DNA from: Cheilinus undulatus
Lineage: Eukaryota > Chordata > Actinopteri > Labriformes > Labridae
Direction of reading: 5' to 3'
Assembly: GCF_018320785.1 (NCBI RefSeq)
Contig: NC_054868.1
Location: forward strand, 48,808,874 to 48,872,873
Length of the DNA: 64,000 nt
Shown piece after piece: positions 36,001-53,525 of the stretch. Under the pieces are notes generated by a model. It had not been told where the DNA came from and searched no databases. It was given only the letters and a program-made list of their open reading frames with translations. The translations under genes were made by a program, and so were the position numbers. Numbering within the stretch: the stretch's first letter is position 1; each line of letters opens with the position of its first letter.

Positions 36001-38189
36001 AGAACCTGAAGAAGAATGACTCAGCAGAATACAGATTCAGACTGCAATGGAGAAAGGCTGACGTACCTGGAGTTAAGGTTATAGTTACAGGAAGGGCTGG
36101 GCAATTAATCTAAAATTAGATAAAATTGCAGTATGGCCTGCAGCAATTTCAAATTGCAGAAGGTGCAATATTTCTTTAACTTGAAATTTGTGTCAAAACA
36201 CTAAATTAATTAATCAAAAACTTGTTTTGCAGCAGAGCTGTTATGCATTACATAGAGTATCATTAAATTATTCAAGTGCCATTTTTTTAGAATAGTCTAC
36301 AAAAACATTCTAATTTGTTCATTTTTGTACCTTTTTCTTATCAAATGTGAGAATCACAGAAAAACTATCACACCATTCAATACAACAGTTCTCTTCCAAT
36401 TTGGTTTGGAAAGGCCAGGACTTTTAAAAAAAAATTCTCAAAAGGTGATTATATGAATGTTCTGTCACATTCATTATGGGCAAACAGGCTACAAATTTGC
36501 TACAAATGAAAACTTGAGTACTTCAAATTGAGAGAATCAAATTCTACATCTCTATGTAGAATATACACTGCCTGGCCAAAAAAAAAGTCGCCACCTGGAT
36601 TTAACTAAGTAAATAGGTACAAGCCTCCTATTGGATAATCACTGCATGGGTGATTATCTTTCAGCTGGCAACAAGTTATTTAACCCCAGCTGATGCAATG
36701 AGTAACTTCTTATTTCTTAAACAATGGATTTTGTCTTCCCTAATGGCACGGGCATATTCCAAGATGACAATGCCAGGATTCATTGGGCTCAAACTGTGAA
36801 AGAGTGGTTCAGGGAGCATGAAACATCATTTTCACACATAGATTGGCCACCACAGAGTCCAGACCTTAACCCCATTGAGAATCTTTGGGATGTTCTGGAG
36901 AAGGCTTTGCGCAGTGGTCAGACTCTCCCATCATCAATATTAAAATGAATGCAACACTGGATGGAAATAAATCTTGTGACATTGCAGAACTTATCGAAAC
37001 AATGCCACAGCGAATGTGTGCTGTAATCAAAGCTGAAGGTGGTCCAATGAAATATTAGAGTGTGTGACCTTTTTCTGATATGTTTTTTGGCCAGGCAGTG
37101 TATATATGGATTAAAAGAAAGGTCAGCGCTTGCCATTAAAAAGTCCTTTAAAAATAACATTTAAAAGACTGAATTATCCTCCAAACAGATGTCCATGCTG
37201 ACAACATGCACGACTTAACACTGCCTTCTTTTCACCATAACTCTACACAAGGATTTTGTTGCAGTACATCGACCCATAGATGTAACCCACTTGTTAGGGG
37301 TGATCCAAACAGATCATGAATCTGCTGTGATCTAGTTCACCTCTAGCAGACAAGCCTTATGATCTAAAACGCTTCATAATGACAGTATCCTTCTTTTCAG
37401 ATCTAAGGGTGACATTCAGTCCATCTGCAGAGGTGACAGAAGGTCAAAAAGTCACGCTGACCTGCAGTACCAGCTGTCCTCTGACTGATGATGCAAACTA
37501 CATTTGGTACCTGAACAGACGACCTCTGACCCAGCCAGAGAACCAAAACAAACATCTGATTGTAGAAGCAGTCAGCATACAACACGCAGGAAACTACTCC
37601 TGTGCTGTCAACACTCTGAAAGACATCAGATCCAACGAGAAGACTCTCACTGTCCACAGGAAAATGGGAACATGGATCCTAGCTGCAGCTGCAGGAGCCA
37701 CGGCTGCATTTCTGGTTATAACAGTTCTCACTGTCATATTCTGGATAAGGTGAGGAACACCATCTCCTGTTTCAGAGTTTTTAAATTCACACACTATCCT
37801 GGCATCACCTACGGATTTTGACTTTATTTCATTTCACTCTTCAGGAGGAAGAAGTCTCTCATCCAGATTCCTCAGACTGAAACACCATCCAACATGGAAC
37901 AGGTATCTGCTGAAAATGTGAAACTCTGTTGCTTTATAGACAGAAGAACAAACAAATGCCTGTAAGTGCAGTGTAATGTGAAGTGATACTATTTTTATTT
38001 TCTCCCTGTCAGCTAAACTCTGCTCCACTGTATGAGAACATACCAGCTCCAGCAGAAGAGCAGGATGGTCTCCTCTACAGCAGAATTTACTTCTCAAACA
38101 AACACCCAGATCCTCTCTACTCCAACATCCAGCCATGTCATCATCAAGAACAGGAAGATGTGCAGTACAGTACTGTCATATTTAGATGA
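33044..38189 (+). CDS. Receptor B: CD22/Siglec-like receptor, exon 6 donor lost
   Basis: Exons: 33044-33098, 33265-33573, 33645-33878, 34422-34526, 34755-34973, 35764-36090, 37401-37749, 37845-37902, 38013-38189. Domain order is as in the other copies, and full splicing would give 610 residues. The tail has PLYENI, LLYSRI, PLYSNI and VQYSTV; LLYSRI and VQYSTV fit the ITIM consensus [ILVS]xYxx[ILV]. The odd feature is exon 6. The donor that reads ACAG|GTAAC in A, C and D is ACAGGAAGGGCT here because a repeat has been inserted. Read-through stops at 36,113, giving about 423 residues with no membrane anchor. Skipping exon 6 would also stay in frame (phase 1 both sides) and keep the anchor and ITIMs. 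Exon 6 also lacks five residues relative to A and D. Confidence 0.85.
34202..34396 (+). mobile_element. tRNA-derived SINE in intron 3 of gene B
   Basis: The left part has RNA polymerase III promoter words: an A box TGGCCAAGTGG and a B box GGTTCGAGTCTGG. The right end is a poly(A) tail. A 9-bp duplication TCATTAAGA flanks it (34,193-34,201 and 34,397-34,405). The matching intron of gene D reads CTCATTAGGATTATAATG without the insertion. The tail ends about 25 bp before the exon 4 start. Confidence 0.93.
35554..35698. mobile_element. Small hAT-like MITE in intron 5 of gene B
   Basis: It begins AGGGCTGCAGTAATCGATTC and ends GGAATCGATTCAGCC, an inverted arrangement of AATCGATT words typical of a fish hAT family. 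Genes C and D lack it at this site. Confidence 0.5.
35764..36113 (+). CDS. Gene B exon 6 with read-through to a stop
   Basis: This V-like exon lacks a GT at its normal end (36,091). The open frame continues ten codons short of nothing recognisable (ending GRAGQLI) into inserted repeat sequence and stops at 36,113. The product would end just after Ig domain 5, before the transmembrane exon. Retained motifs are CWRVNY, the Siglec-like YRFR and the SSLNITSEY strand with Ser in place of Cys. Confidence 0.75.
36091..36405. mobile_element. Repeat insertion replacing the gene B exon 6 donor
   Basis: Sequence starting AAGGGCTGGGCAATTAATC replaces the donor and first about 165 bp of intron 6 found in gene D. 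Homology with D resumes at GGCCAGGACTTTT near 36,411. Words such as AATTGCAGAAGGTGCAATAT suggest a fish hAT-type element. The right terminus and target duplication are not visible, consistent with an accompanying deletion. Confidence 0.6.
36566..37100 (+). mobile_element. Internally deleted Tc1-like element in intron 6 of gene B
   Basis: The ends CACTGCCTGGCCAAAAA and TTTTTGGCCAGGCAGTG are inverted repeats flanked by TA on both sides. A 75-codon frame (36,724-36,948) encodes the transposase C-terminus: FQDDNARIH (catalytic Asp) and [19 protein letters not shown] (catalytic Glu). The DNA-binding half and first Asp are missing, so it is non-autonomous. Confidence 0.92.
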
Positions 38190-40243
38190 AAACATACATA
38201 GCTCCTGAGTGAATGACTGCTGTAATTATAATCTGGTGCAGTAATAATGCTCTCTGCAGAAAACACTCCAATCAGCTATGGCAGAATGAGGAGTTGGTTA
38301 TTTCTCATAGGTTTTATTTATTTGAGTAGTTTTTCAGTATGTTTAATACTTGTGATGTGCTTCAACAAAAAAAAAAAACTTGCTGCATTTTTTTATTATT
38401 TACATTTAAACACACACAAAGAAATTTGACTTCACATTTGTTTGTATGAAAAATGTCTAAATCCACCTACTGTGAATTACAAAAAGAACAATTTATGTTT
38501 TAAGTCAATGGAAAACAGATTTAAAAATGTTTTATTTTCTTATTCTCACAGACAGCATTTCCTTCAATCCATATTCTTTCTCACGTCCTACTTAAAAACG
38601 AGAATGTATTCATCAGAAGATAAACCCTGCTCTATATCTGAGACATTATGTTTCTCAGAAAACTGGGCAATGTTCTTGCACTGTTTGTAAGTAGGACACG
38701 GGGCCAAAACTGCACTGTTTCTCTGAGAGTTTGGTAAAGCCACACAAAACACAAGAACAAGAGCATGCAAACTACACTGCAGTCATCTGTCCATCCATGA
38801 GCGTCCCTAACTTTAAGTCCCCAAGTCTACCTTGAACATGAGTCTGGTGCCATTTTGAGGAGAAGAACAAGAAAATGAAGGAGTTGCTTATGTCTGGCTA
38901 AAGGCTATCTATAAACTTTTTTTCTGATTTCACTTGTGGGATGTTTCATATTTTCAGTAGTGCGTAAAGTTCACATTCTCACATAGGAGGGATGATACCA
39001 AAACCAAAATCTCTGGTTGTTTCCACATTAAACAAGATTATAATGGGACTGATTTTCTTTCCTGTTAAAAATAAAAATGAAAAAAATGAATGACTTAAAA
39101 TAGGTTTTGATCTTATTAATCAATAACTGCCATTTTGTCTCCTTGGGTTTAAAGAATAAAGCTATGTCCAAAACACATATTTTTTTTACTTTTTATTTCA
39201 CAATTTTAACTTTTTAATCGTATTTATGAACTTCTGTTGCATAATTACAACTTTATCGTGTGATTTCGCTTCTAACCTCATATTTTAAAAAAATTTTTGT
39301 CATAAAATCAGCTTTTTTCCCTCAAAAGTCTGACTTTTTATCTCATAATTTACACTTTTTATCACCTAATAATAAAATTTGTTCTCATAATGTAACTTTA
39401 AGATTGTTTTTTAACTTATTATCTTACATTCTGTACACATGTCTGTACATACAGTATTCATTGTATTGATGGCAGGCCAGGGGCACACATTTTTGTTAGA
39501 CAAGCCTGAAAAAGTGATTTTTGCATAATATGTGCCCTTTAAATGCTGTGACTATTACAATGCAGCAGCAACTCTATTTTTACGTGTACTTTTGTTTGCA
39601 ATGTACAACGCAAATAGCATTATTACGATGTGTTTCATTTAAAATCCAATAAAAATTGAAATCCCACAGTTTATGTCTGCCTTAAATTGATCTCAAACTA
39701 CATTGTCCAGTTTGTTAGGTTGTATTACAGACACAAGTCAGACTGACATGTTTTCATGCATTTTAAATGTCCAGTTTAAATCAGACGAACAACATAATTC
39801 AACTTTCCTAACTGCATTTAAACACACTCACTGGCATGCACACAAACACTTGACTTTGTCACAGGAGTGGATGCATCCTGTGTCTTTACTGCTGTATTTA
39901 AGCCGGGCACAATAAAGTTATAACCAGTTACCACAGTCAGGTGTTTAAATATTTATTGTATAAAATAAATCTGTGCACTATCCCCCACACTGGACATGTC
40001 ATGAACACCAACTATTCACAACCCACTAGCAAACCAATAAGTGCTGGATGTATCTGGATAAGGCTGAGCCCTATAAAGGTGTTCAAAATAGCTGCTCACT
40101 GCACATGAGCAGCTCACACTGCATCATGAATTCATCCCATTAACTAGTAGAAAGCGTTGGTGGCATTAACAGCACAATTAGCCCAAACTAACTTGGAAAA
40201 AGGTGAATTCAGTACGGAAATGAAATGGGGTAAGCATAACAAA
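38190..40243. other. Intergenic region B-C
   Basis: The first 500 bp match the region after gene D (53,526-54,000). About 39,465-39,535 holds an inverted copy of a dispersed repeat (GCCAGGGGCACACATTTTTG) also seen near 55,160 and 55,810. About 39,640-40,243 is shared with the region before gene E (55,350-56,615). No other gene is supported. Confidence 0.5.
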
Positions 40244-40257
40244 TCAGGAAGGAAGCT
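40244..40257 (+). promoter_or_regulatory. Conserved GGAAGGAAG block upstream of gene C
   Basis: TCAGGAAGGAAGCT lies 239 bp before the start codon. The GGAAG core is kept but the following T is C, unlike the other four genes. Candidate ETS/PU.1 site. Confidence 0.35.
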
Positions 40258-40482
40258 GTTTTTTTTTTTTTTTTTTTTTGTCGTCTCTTTTCGTCAGTGC
40301 TCATCAGCAGTGTTTTTCTCTTCATAGCAAACATTCTGAGAGGAAGGTCTGTAAGGTCAGATCAATGACTCATGATTTGGATGATTTTCTTTTAGATGAT
40401 CTTGCATGACTCAAGCTGTTGAAAGGAGACTGATAGAAACGTTTTTTAATCTCTAGTTAGAAGCTAAAGGACTACAGCAGCC

Positions 40483-45721
<5,239 letters not shown>

Positions 45722-45767
45722 GTTCAGTAATGTAAAGGGATTTGAGTTTTCTTTTCCCCCCTATCAG

Positions 45768-45857
45768 CAAAACTCTGTTCCACTGTATGAGAACATGCCA
45801 GCTCCACCAGCAGATCAGGATGATCTTCACTATAACAGACTTTACAGAGAACCATGA
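45768..45857 (+). pseudogene. Degenerate gene C exon 9
   Basis: The acceptor CCCCCTATCAG is kept and the first 29 codons match the last exon of A (VPLYENMPAP, then LHYNRL, an ITIM-type match). Two 5-base deletions relative to A, near 45,838-45,848 and 45,885, put the rest out of frame, and a TGA at 45,855-45,857 ends it. Homology without a frame continues to about 45,934. With the exon 8 donor gone, this exon is probably not reached. Confidence 0.75.
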
Positions 45858-45934
45858 GGATCCTCTCTACTCCACCATCCAGCCATCAACAAGAACAGGA
45901 TGATGTGCGGTATGGTGCTGTTTCATTCAGGTGA

Positions 45935-47303
45935 AAACATAGCTCTGGAGTGTATAACTGTTGTAATTGGAAACTATTCCAGCCAAATGTGTTACTAATT
46001 TTCCAAAGCTGTAAATAGTCTGTGATGATCATTCATGTGCAGTAGCAGTGCTCTCTGAAGAACACATTCCAATTAGCTAAAACAGAGAGAGAATCAGGTA
46101 CTCTTTACTCAGGTTTTATAAGTGTGATGATTAATTAGAGTGATGTTTTAAGCTTGCATTCAACAATGCCTTTAATGTGCTTCAAAGATAAACTTTTGCA
46201 CCTCGTTTTGCCACTCTGATCTGCAGCATCTTTGTTATTATTTACATTTTAATAAAAGTGACGAAGTTTGGCTTTGGATTTTTTTGTACAAGAAATGTTT
46301 GAGATAGCATACAGCAAAGTACAAGAAATGCAGTTCATGTTTAAAGAGTAAATAGACAACAGGCTAAAAAGAAGTATTCCACTGCCCTCTCCTTCTGATA
46401 GACAGTCTGTCTTTTAACATGTATTCTGTCTCACTCCCTACTTTGAATGGAGAATGTATTTGTACTTTGTGCTCTTGTTAGACTCAACTTTTTAAACTTC
46501 TGCGCTAATTGTAGAGAAAAGCAACTCATTAAGCTACTAATTTAGTTACTGTGCTATGATCAGGGAAACGATATGATTTAAGACAGGTGCATGCTGATCC
46601 TCTAAGTCAGTTCTTATATTAGTACAGCATAATGAGCAAAAAATAATTAATAATGCTTCATAAAGCTTGCTGGGTACATTTTCAAGATCAGTCAGACTAG
46701 CAGAAGGGTGAAACGAGGAGCCTGTCACAGATGAAGCTGATGTTGGGATTTTGAAAAAAAAAAAGAAAAAAGAAAAAAAAAACATTCAACCTGAATGACA
46801 AATTGATTGGTTAGTGTGTGAATGTAATTTCAGGTTTAATGTCTTTGGTCAACTACAGCCCTAAACTCACTTACTGCCATAAACACACATAAACCTGACT
46901 TTGGGTCTTCACTGCTGTATTACATCTGGACACAACAACATTATTACCAGCTAACATAGTCAGGTGTTTAAAATAAACCTGTGCATCATCATCAGTGTTA
47001 GCAAAGAGATCAAATGACATATTTCCTGTCACATTGTCCTGTAACAGCATCACACCAGCCAACATTAACTTCTGAAACTAAACGGATACATGAGCCAACA
47101 AAGCTCTTCAAAATAGGAGCCCACTGCCTACTTGTTGCACCATAAATTTATCAAACTGCTTACCTACCTGCTCTAGTCTTGCCCTGTTATGTAGTGCCCT
47201 CTGGAGGATAAGACAAAGGTTTGGTGGCATAAAGAGTAAAATGAACAAACGTTGCATCAAGTACTTGGGATGAGTTTAGAAGGGGAGTTTGTGTGCATAT
47301 AAA
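45935..47303. other. Intergenic region C-D
   Basis: The first 600 bp match the 3' flank of gene A, including a likely poly(A) signal at 46,251-46,256. About 46,870-47,303 is the shared upstream block of the array (CACTGCTGTATTA, CCCTCTGGAGGATAAG). No other gene is seen. Confidence 0.5.
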
Positions 47304-47317
47304 TCAGGAAGGAAGTT
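47304..47317 (+). promoter_or_regulatory. Conserved GGAAGGAAGTT block upstream of gene D
   Basis: TCAGGAAGGAAGTT lies 222 bp before the start codon. Candidate ETS/PU.1 site shared by the array. Confidence 0.4.
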
Positions 47318-47525
47318 GGGGGTTTTCTTCAGTTTGGTTTGTCACCACTCAGGTACTACATTTCTCTCCCCACGCTTCACATTTTGAGAGGAACGTCTAT
47401 GAGGTCGGATTAATCGCTTATGATCTCTAACTTCTTCAGGCTGATCTTGTTTTGAATCAAGCTGTTGAGAAAGGCTGACAGGAACAGTTTATACTCCAAT
47501 TAGAAGCTGAAGAACTACAGCAGCC

Positions 47526-50500
47526 ATGATCAGGATGGAAGTTGGGTGTGTGTTCATGGGACTCTTCATGTGTATCTCAGGTACGTACCGCTGTTTTTGT
47601 GAAGTAGCAGAGTAAATTTGATCACTTGATTCAGTGTAAGACTGATGCTCAGTATGAAAAAATGTAACCTTTAAGAGTTCATTTTTAACAACAGACCATA
47701 AATATGCAAGTATTATATAACTTGTTTCTTCTTTTCAGGCGTGCTGGGACAATCACTCAGAATCTGTGCGTCAGAAGGTTCAACAGTCAATCTCACCTGC
47801 ACAACTGAAAATAAAAAGGCAAAAATGAGATGGTACACTCTTAACAAACGTGGGCGAAAAAAACAGGAGATCTTTGCAGAGGGACATCATGACAAATACA
47901 ACATATCTGGCGGCAATCATCCAACTCTAATGATCAACAATGTGAGAGAAAGTGATGAAGGATATTACTGCTGTGTACAGAAAGCTAAAGACTTTTTCAA
48001 CTGCTGGAGTAACCGTATTCTGCTCCATGTTACAGGTATGTAGCTGTCACTGGTAAATAACTGAAAGTATCAGATTGCTGTATTCTAAGGATGTAACGGC
48101 TCCCAAAGGTCCCAGTTTGGTTAGTAACTCAGTTTTGGTTATGGTCCGCTGAAGGTTCGGTTCATTGATAAAAAAAAAAAAAGGACATAACAGTCCCAGA
48201 TTTATAACTCTAGGTTTCCCTAGTTTATCATTATTATTCTTTAAACTAACACTAGTGTAGCTCATATGTTCTACTAGTGTTATTTAGAATTATCTGTGAT
48301 TGTTGGTTCTGTCTGTAATGTATTAAACCTGAGGCAATTAACCCCTTAAAGCCTGAAAACACAAATAATAGCCGGAAAATTCTGATTTTTTGGAACTGAA
48401 ATGTTCATTTAACTTTCTACTGAAATTTAAAAAAAACAAAAACAAATTTCCATAAAATTTAACAAATATATTTTTAGTATCTCATTTCATCCATTAGGTG
48501 TTTTGGTAACTGATAATCAACTTGAGGGCATTTTTTTTAATCTTTTATCAGATTGTATTCATAAGTTTTTGTTGGTAATTTATTGAGCATATTGATTAGA
48601 TAGAGGTATCATAAAAATATGTATCAAATATGCAACAACAGGCATTAAGGGGTTAAAGACAAAAATGAGAGAAAATATGCAAAATAAAAAGCAACACAGA
48701 AATGATTAGCCTAATCTCCTTATTTGAAACAATAAAAATAAATACATTGTAAAATGCCAATTCAAATATGTGTATTTAGAGCAATATGCCATTTTTATAA
48801 ATTATGAACTGTGATTTGACACTGTTGTTAGTAAAACGCTGATGCAGTGGATACTTAAGGAAATCCTGGGTCATGTTCATCAGTGAGGGAATATAGACTA
48901 GCTGAAGCAAACACAAGATGGGGCATTGCAACCGAGCTGGAACAGAGCATTTATATACATGCTTGTAGACTTTGATTTCTGTTTCTTCAGGTCTTTGCAC
49001 AGCTTTTATAATCTATTAGCATTGGTAGTTGGTGACAGTGCAAAGAAGAGGAAAGCGAGAATAACCCTCGCTCCCGGACGTATTTGCCATTTGACTATGT
49101 GCACCAAACCATGACCCATAAACCAAAAAGGATCCAGGAAATACAAAAATACATTACATCCCTAGTGTATTCAGTCTTACATCATCATGTCAGTCCTGCA
49201 GGTAAAGGTGATTCCTGCCACAGAGGGACAGAAGGTAACACTGATGTGTAGCACCAGCTGTCCTCTGACTGAAAGCCCTTCAGCCTTCATCTGGTACAAG
49301 AACGCAGAGTTCCTCTATGAAGACTGGTCTCCCTGGTACCAACAGCTGGTCAGCAGTGACAAAGCAGTCAGATACTCCTGTGCTGTCAAAGGCGACAAGG
49401 ATTTTAGAGCACCTGAAGTCTCTGTGGGTGAGTGACATCTTTGGACAGCAGCGCTGCCAGTCGTATATACTGTACATACTTTCAATAAACAGTACAAATG
49501 CTTCTTCTATGAAAACCAAACTACGACAACAGCAGAGCGTATGTTTGATGTTTTCACATTATTGGCAATATGTACAAACAGACTGAAATATAAAAGGTTG
49601 CATCACCGAGTAGGGGTGGGCAAAAATATCGATTAATCAATGCATCGCAATATTCCCCCCCAATTCAATATTGACTCAGCAAATCCTCTGAATCGATTCA
49701 CCTCCTGGCCAGTGGGGGTCGCTGTGTGTTGTACGGATGGAGGCCTCACTCAACCAAACAACAACCAACCATAACCATGTTATGTGAGGTTTATCACAAT
49801 TTCCAAGAGGACAGAAATATCATTTAAGTTTACATGCACTTTACTTTTTCAGTGTTTAGACAGAACTGTCATGTTTTTTTTACTTTTGTACTCCATATGC
49901 ACAAATAAGTTATTATTGTGCAAATTTTTTTTTTTCAGATGTTTTATTGCTCAAAAATGTGAGGTGACTTACCAAATATGTTCACATGGGCATGAAAATA
50001 ATTATTAAATATTTGTCAACAGGTTATTTGTGTATTTCTACTTCTTACTGAATCGACACTGAAGCATTTAAATCAATATCAATATCGAATCGCAACCTAA
50101 AGAATCGAAATTGAATTGAATCGTGAACTACTCCTCGTCCTCTTTAGAGGAATCCAACTACATAAATACTGTATTCTCCTCACAGAGACTCTGCACAGGT
50201 ATTTAACAGCATTTACACCATGATAACTTGCAAATCATTTGTGGCCCTGAGTAGCAGAGAGGGAGGAGGGGGCGGGAGCAGTGATTAAAACAGGTCATGG
50301 ATCAGCAGCGTTTCTTCACTAGCTGCCAGGCCAATATTTTTAGAGTGTCAGCAGCATCTTTAAGGCCAGTTGTCTGGCTTGTTGAGTTGTTGTGTTTTAT
50401 GAGAAGTGTCAATAATCTGACACTCACTCACTCAACTTTCTCTCTTCCTCTCTCTCACTCTCAGTAAGTCCTGGAAGTCCTAGAAAATAAAGGTGTCCTA

Positions 50501-53500
50501 CATGTTCTGAACTGGTTACTGTGTGGATTATAGAAATCAATCTTGGTGACACTTCTGCCTTGATGATCTTAACATGACACACAACACTTTTTGACATTAA
50601 CCACTGTAGGCTAAGTTATATGTTCTTGAACTTGCACGTAAAACTCATTAGGATTATAATGTTTCTTTTCAGATTCTGTGACATCCACCTGCTTTAGTGT
50701 GACCTACGTGAAAGGGAAAACGTGTTCATATAAGCACACATCAGTGGATGAGCCCTGCTCCATCACATACCCCAGAGGTGAGTTTGCCGATAACTACAAA
50801 GACTATGACCAAACATCATAGACCTGAATCCTCTTTTCAAGGTTTCATTTCTTAACCTCTTCACTAACATCATAACCACTGATTAAACAGAACTGGGGCT
50901 TAAGTCAATATTAAACTAGTCACATAATCTATACATTTAATTGTGCACATCTGAGTTTTACAACAAATCTACAGTGAAAATGTATCCTTTGTAACTCAAC
51001 AGAATTAAACATTCAAAAGACTTCTAAAAAAAATTCAACCATGCTGAGCTGTGACACCAGCTGTCCTCTGAATGAGTCTACAGTTTCCTACAGCTGGTAC
51101 AGAGGTGGACAGGTGGACATTACATTTCGTACAGAACAAAGTGTTGCTTATGACAGATCCTGGGGTAAAGGATTAACCTGTGCCATCAAAGGCAATGAGG
51201 ATTTGATCTCAGCTGAATTCTGTGAGTAGAAACCAATCTAAGTTGTTTGATTCCTTTGAATGAAACATTTTTGATGTTTTGATAAAAAAAAAACATCTTG
51301 CAAGGCATATTTAAGTTATTGATAAGGCAAACAGCTCGAGAACATCATAACTGATAGATAAATTTTGAATGATAATAACAAGTGATTTATTGACAGGACA
51401 CATTCCTTATGTAGGACTTTGATTACTGTGAATTCATTTTTATTTATTTATTTATTTTTGGGCCTTTTATGCCTTTATTTGGTAGAGGAAGGACAGTGGA
51501 AAGACTTGGAAACAGGGAAGAGAGCAGGGAGAGACAAGGGGCAAAGGGGCAAAGGGCCACAGGCCGGGTTCGAGCCCGGGCCGCCCGCGTACATGGGTAG
51601 CGCCTTAAACCACCTGCGCTCCCAGTGAATTCTTTTTATTTCTGAACATTTTTAGCTGAACGTTCCTGAGAAGATTCTCTAGATGTCCATAGCCAGTAGA
51701 AATCCAGAATCCTGGATAACAGAGTTAAGACTCTTTTTCTGTGTGCTGGTGACTCTTTTCAAGCTACAATCAAACTATTTTCTACAGTTTCACTTTATCA
51801 TGTTCAGTATGTTTGCCTGTGTTATTCAGATAGAGCCATGGGCTGATCAAACTTGACTGCTCAGTAAAAGTCACTCTACAAATTGAAACCAGAGCACTTC
51901 AAAATAAAAAAATCTTGACCATTCATGATAGATTTCTGAATCTACAAGCATACATGTTTTATTTTCCCTCCATATGTTGTTGTCAGTCAGAGCTAGGACT
52001 GTAACACATTTTCCTTCAAACACAATCAAGTGCAGACAATGCTGATTCTCATGAAATGTCCTAAATCTTGATTTCAGGTCTTTATGAAAGAAACTGTTGG
52101 AGAGTGAACTATGTCAGCAGGAGAATCTGTGCACTTCAAGGCTCTTCAGTGAATATTACAAGTGAATATTTGCATCCTTCCAATCAGCGGCCCAAGTATA
52201 AACATTGGTATAAATTAAAGAATGGTAGAGTGGAGGATGCTGAGATGATGACTGAGGCTGTGGATCGAGTCAAGTTCCATGATAACATCAAGAACAGACA
52301 CATTCTTGAAATGAAGAACCTGAAGAAGAATGACTCAGCAGAATACAGATTCAGACTGCAACAAGATGATAAAGAATGGAGAATGTCTGACATACCGGGA
52401 GTTAAGATCATAGTTACAGGTAACTCTGAACATATTAGAAAATGTGTGGCTGCCTTACAGCCCCTAACAAAATAGAGAACTAAGGCTGAGTGGTGAACAG
52501 TGATAACCTGATATGCCAGATAGACTGTTTATCATATAACAATGCATGGGATATATTTCACATTCATCTGGGAACAAAGGGTTTGAGAAGGGCAGGACTT
52601 TTCAAAAGTTCTCAGATGATTGGATTAATGTCACATCCATTACAGAGCAGTTGGCTGCTCCAAACAACATGAATCTGTTGTGATCAGTTCAAGCATTATG
52701 ATCTAAAACACTTCATACTGACAGTGTCCTTCTTTTCAGATCTAAGGGTGACATTCAGTCCATCTGCAGAGGTGACAGAAGGTCAAAAAGTCACACTGAC
52801 CTGCAGTACCAGCTGTCCTCTGACTGATGATGCAAACTACATTTGGTACTGGAACAGACGACCTCTGACCCAGCCAGAGAACCAAAACAAACATCTGACT
52901 GTAGACGCAGTCAGCATACAACACGCAGGAAGCTACACCTGTGCTGTCAACATCCTGAACATCAGATCCAATGAGAAGACTCTCACTGTCCACAGGAAAA
53001 TGGGAACATGGATCCTAGCTGCAGCTGCAGGAGCCACGGCTGCTTTTCTGATTGTAATAGTTCTCATTTTCATCTTCTGGATAAGGTGAGGAACACCATC
53101 TCCTGTTTCAGAGTTTTTAAATTCACACACTAACCTGGCATCACCTACTGATTTTGACTTTTTTTCATTTCACTCTTCAGGAGGAAGAAGTCTCTCATCC
53201 AGATTTCTCAGACTGAAACACCATCCAACATGGAACAGGTATCTGCTGGAAATGTGAAACTCCGTTGCTTTATAGACCGAAGAACAAACAAATGCCTGTA
53301 AGTGCAGTGTAATGTGTAGCGATCTTATTTGTATTTTCTCCCTGTCAGCAAAACTCTGCTCCACTGTATGAGAACACACCAGCTCCAGCAGAAGAGCAGG
53401 ATGATCTCCTCTACAGCAGAATTTACTTCTCAAACAAACACCCAGATCCTCTCTACTCCAACATCCAGCCAAGTCATCATCAAGAACAGGAAGATGTGCA

Positions 53501-53525
53501 GTACAGTACTGTCAAATTCAGATGA
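47526..53525 (+). CDS. Receptor D: intact CD22/Siglec-like inhibitory-type receptor
   Basis: Nine exons with good splice sites: 47526-47580, 47739-48035, 49194-49427, 50673-50777, 51003-51221, 52078-52419, 52740-53085, 53181-53238, 53349-53525; 610 residues. Signal peptide; V-like domain (ICAS, NLTC, MRWY, GYYCC) with a basic loop GRKKQE unlike the other copies; C2-like; half V with three Cys; C2-like; Cys-poor V-like domain with YRFR; C2-like; transmembrane helix GATAAFLIVIVLIFIFW without charges. The tail has PLYENT (YxN, a Grb2-type site), LLYSRI and VQYSTV (both ITIM consensus) and PLYSNI. ITIMs recruit SHP phosphatases in the Siglec/CD22 family, so an inhibitory role is likely. This is the best reference copy. 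Intron 2 is enlarged by a hAT MITE and intron 5 by a SINE. Confidence 0.92.
48086..49165. mobile_element. 1,080-bp hAT-like element in intron 2 of gene D
   Basis: The ends TAAGGATGTAACGG and CATTACATCCCTAG are inverted repeats. The 7-bp word TGTATTC flanks it (48,079-48,085 and 49,166-49,172). Removing the element and one flank leaves an intron of exactly 71 bp, the size in A, B and C. It has no transposase. A relative starts near 63,498. Confidence 0.9.
49611..50135. mobile_element. hAT-like MITE in intron 3 of gene D
   Basis: It begins TAGGGGTGGGCAAAAATATCG and ends near AATCGTGAACTACTCC, with AATCGATTCA and AATCGCAA words near both ends. It is absent from gene B intron 3. The target duplication is not clear. 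Confidence 0.5.
51437..51624 (-). mobile_element. tRNA-derived SINE, inverted, in intron 5 of gene D
   Basis: Read on the minus strand it has GCGCAGGTGGTTTAAGGCGC and a B box region GGCTCGAACCCGG, with a T-rich tail at 51,437-51,460 on the plus strand. The exact duplication GTGAATTC flanks it (51,429-51,436 and 51,625-51,632). It is the same general type as the SINE in gene B. Confidence 0.88.
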
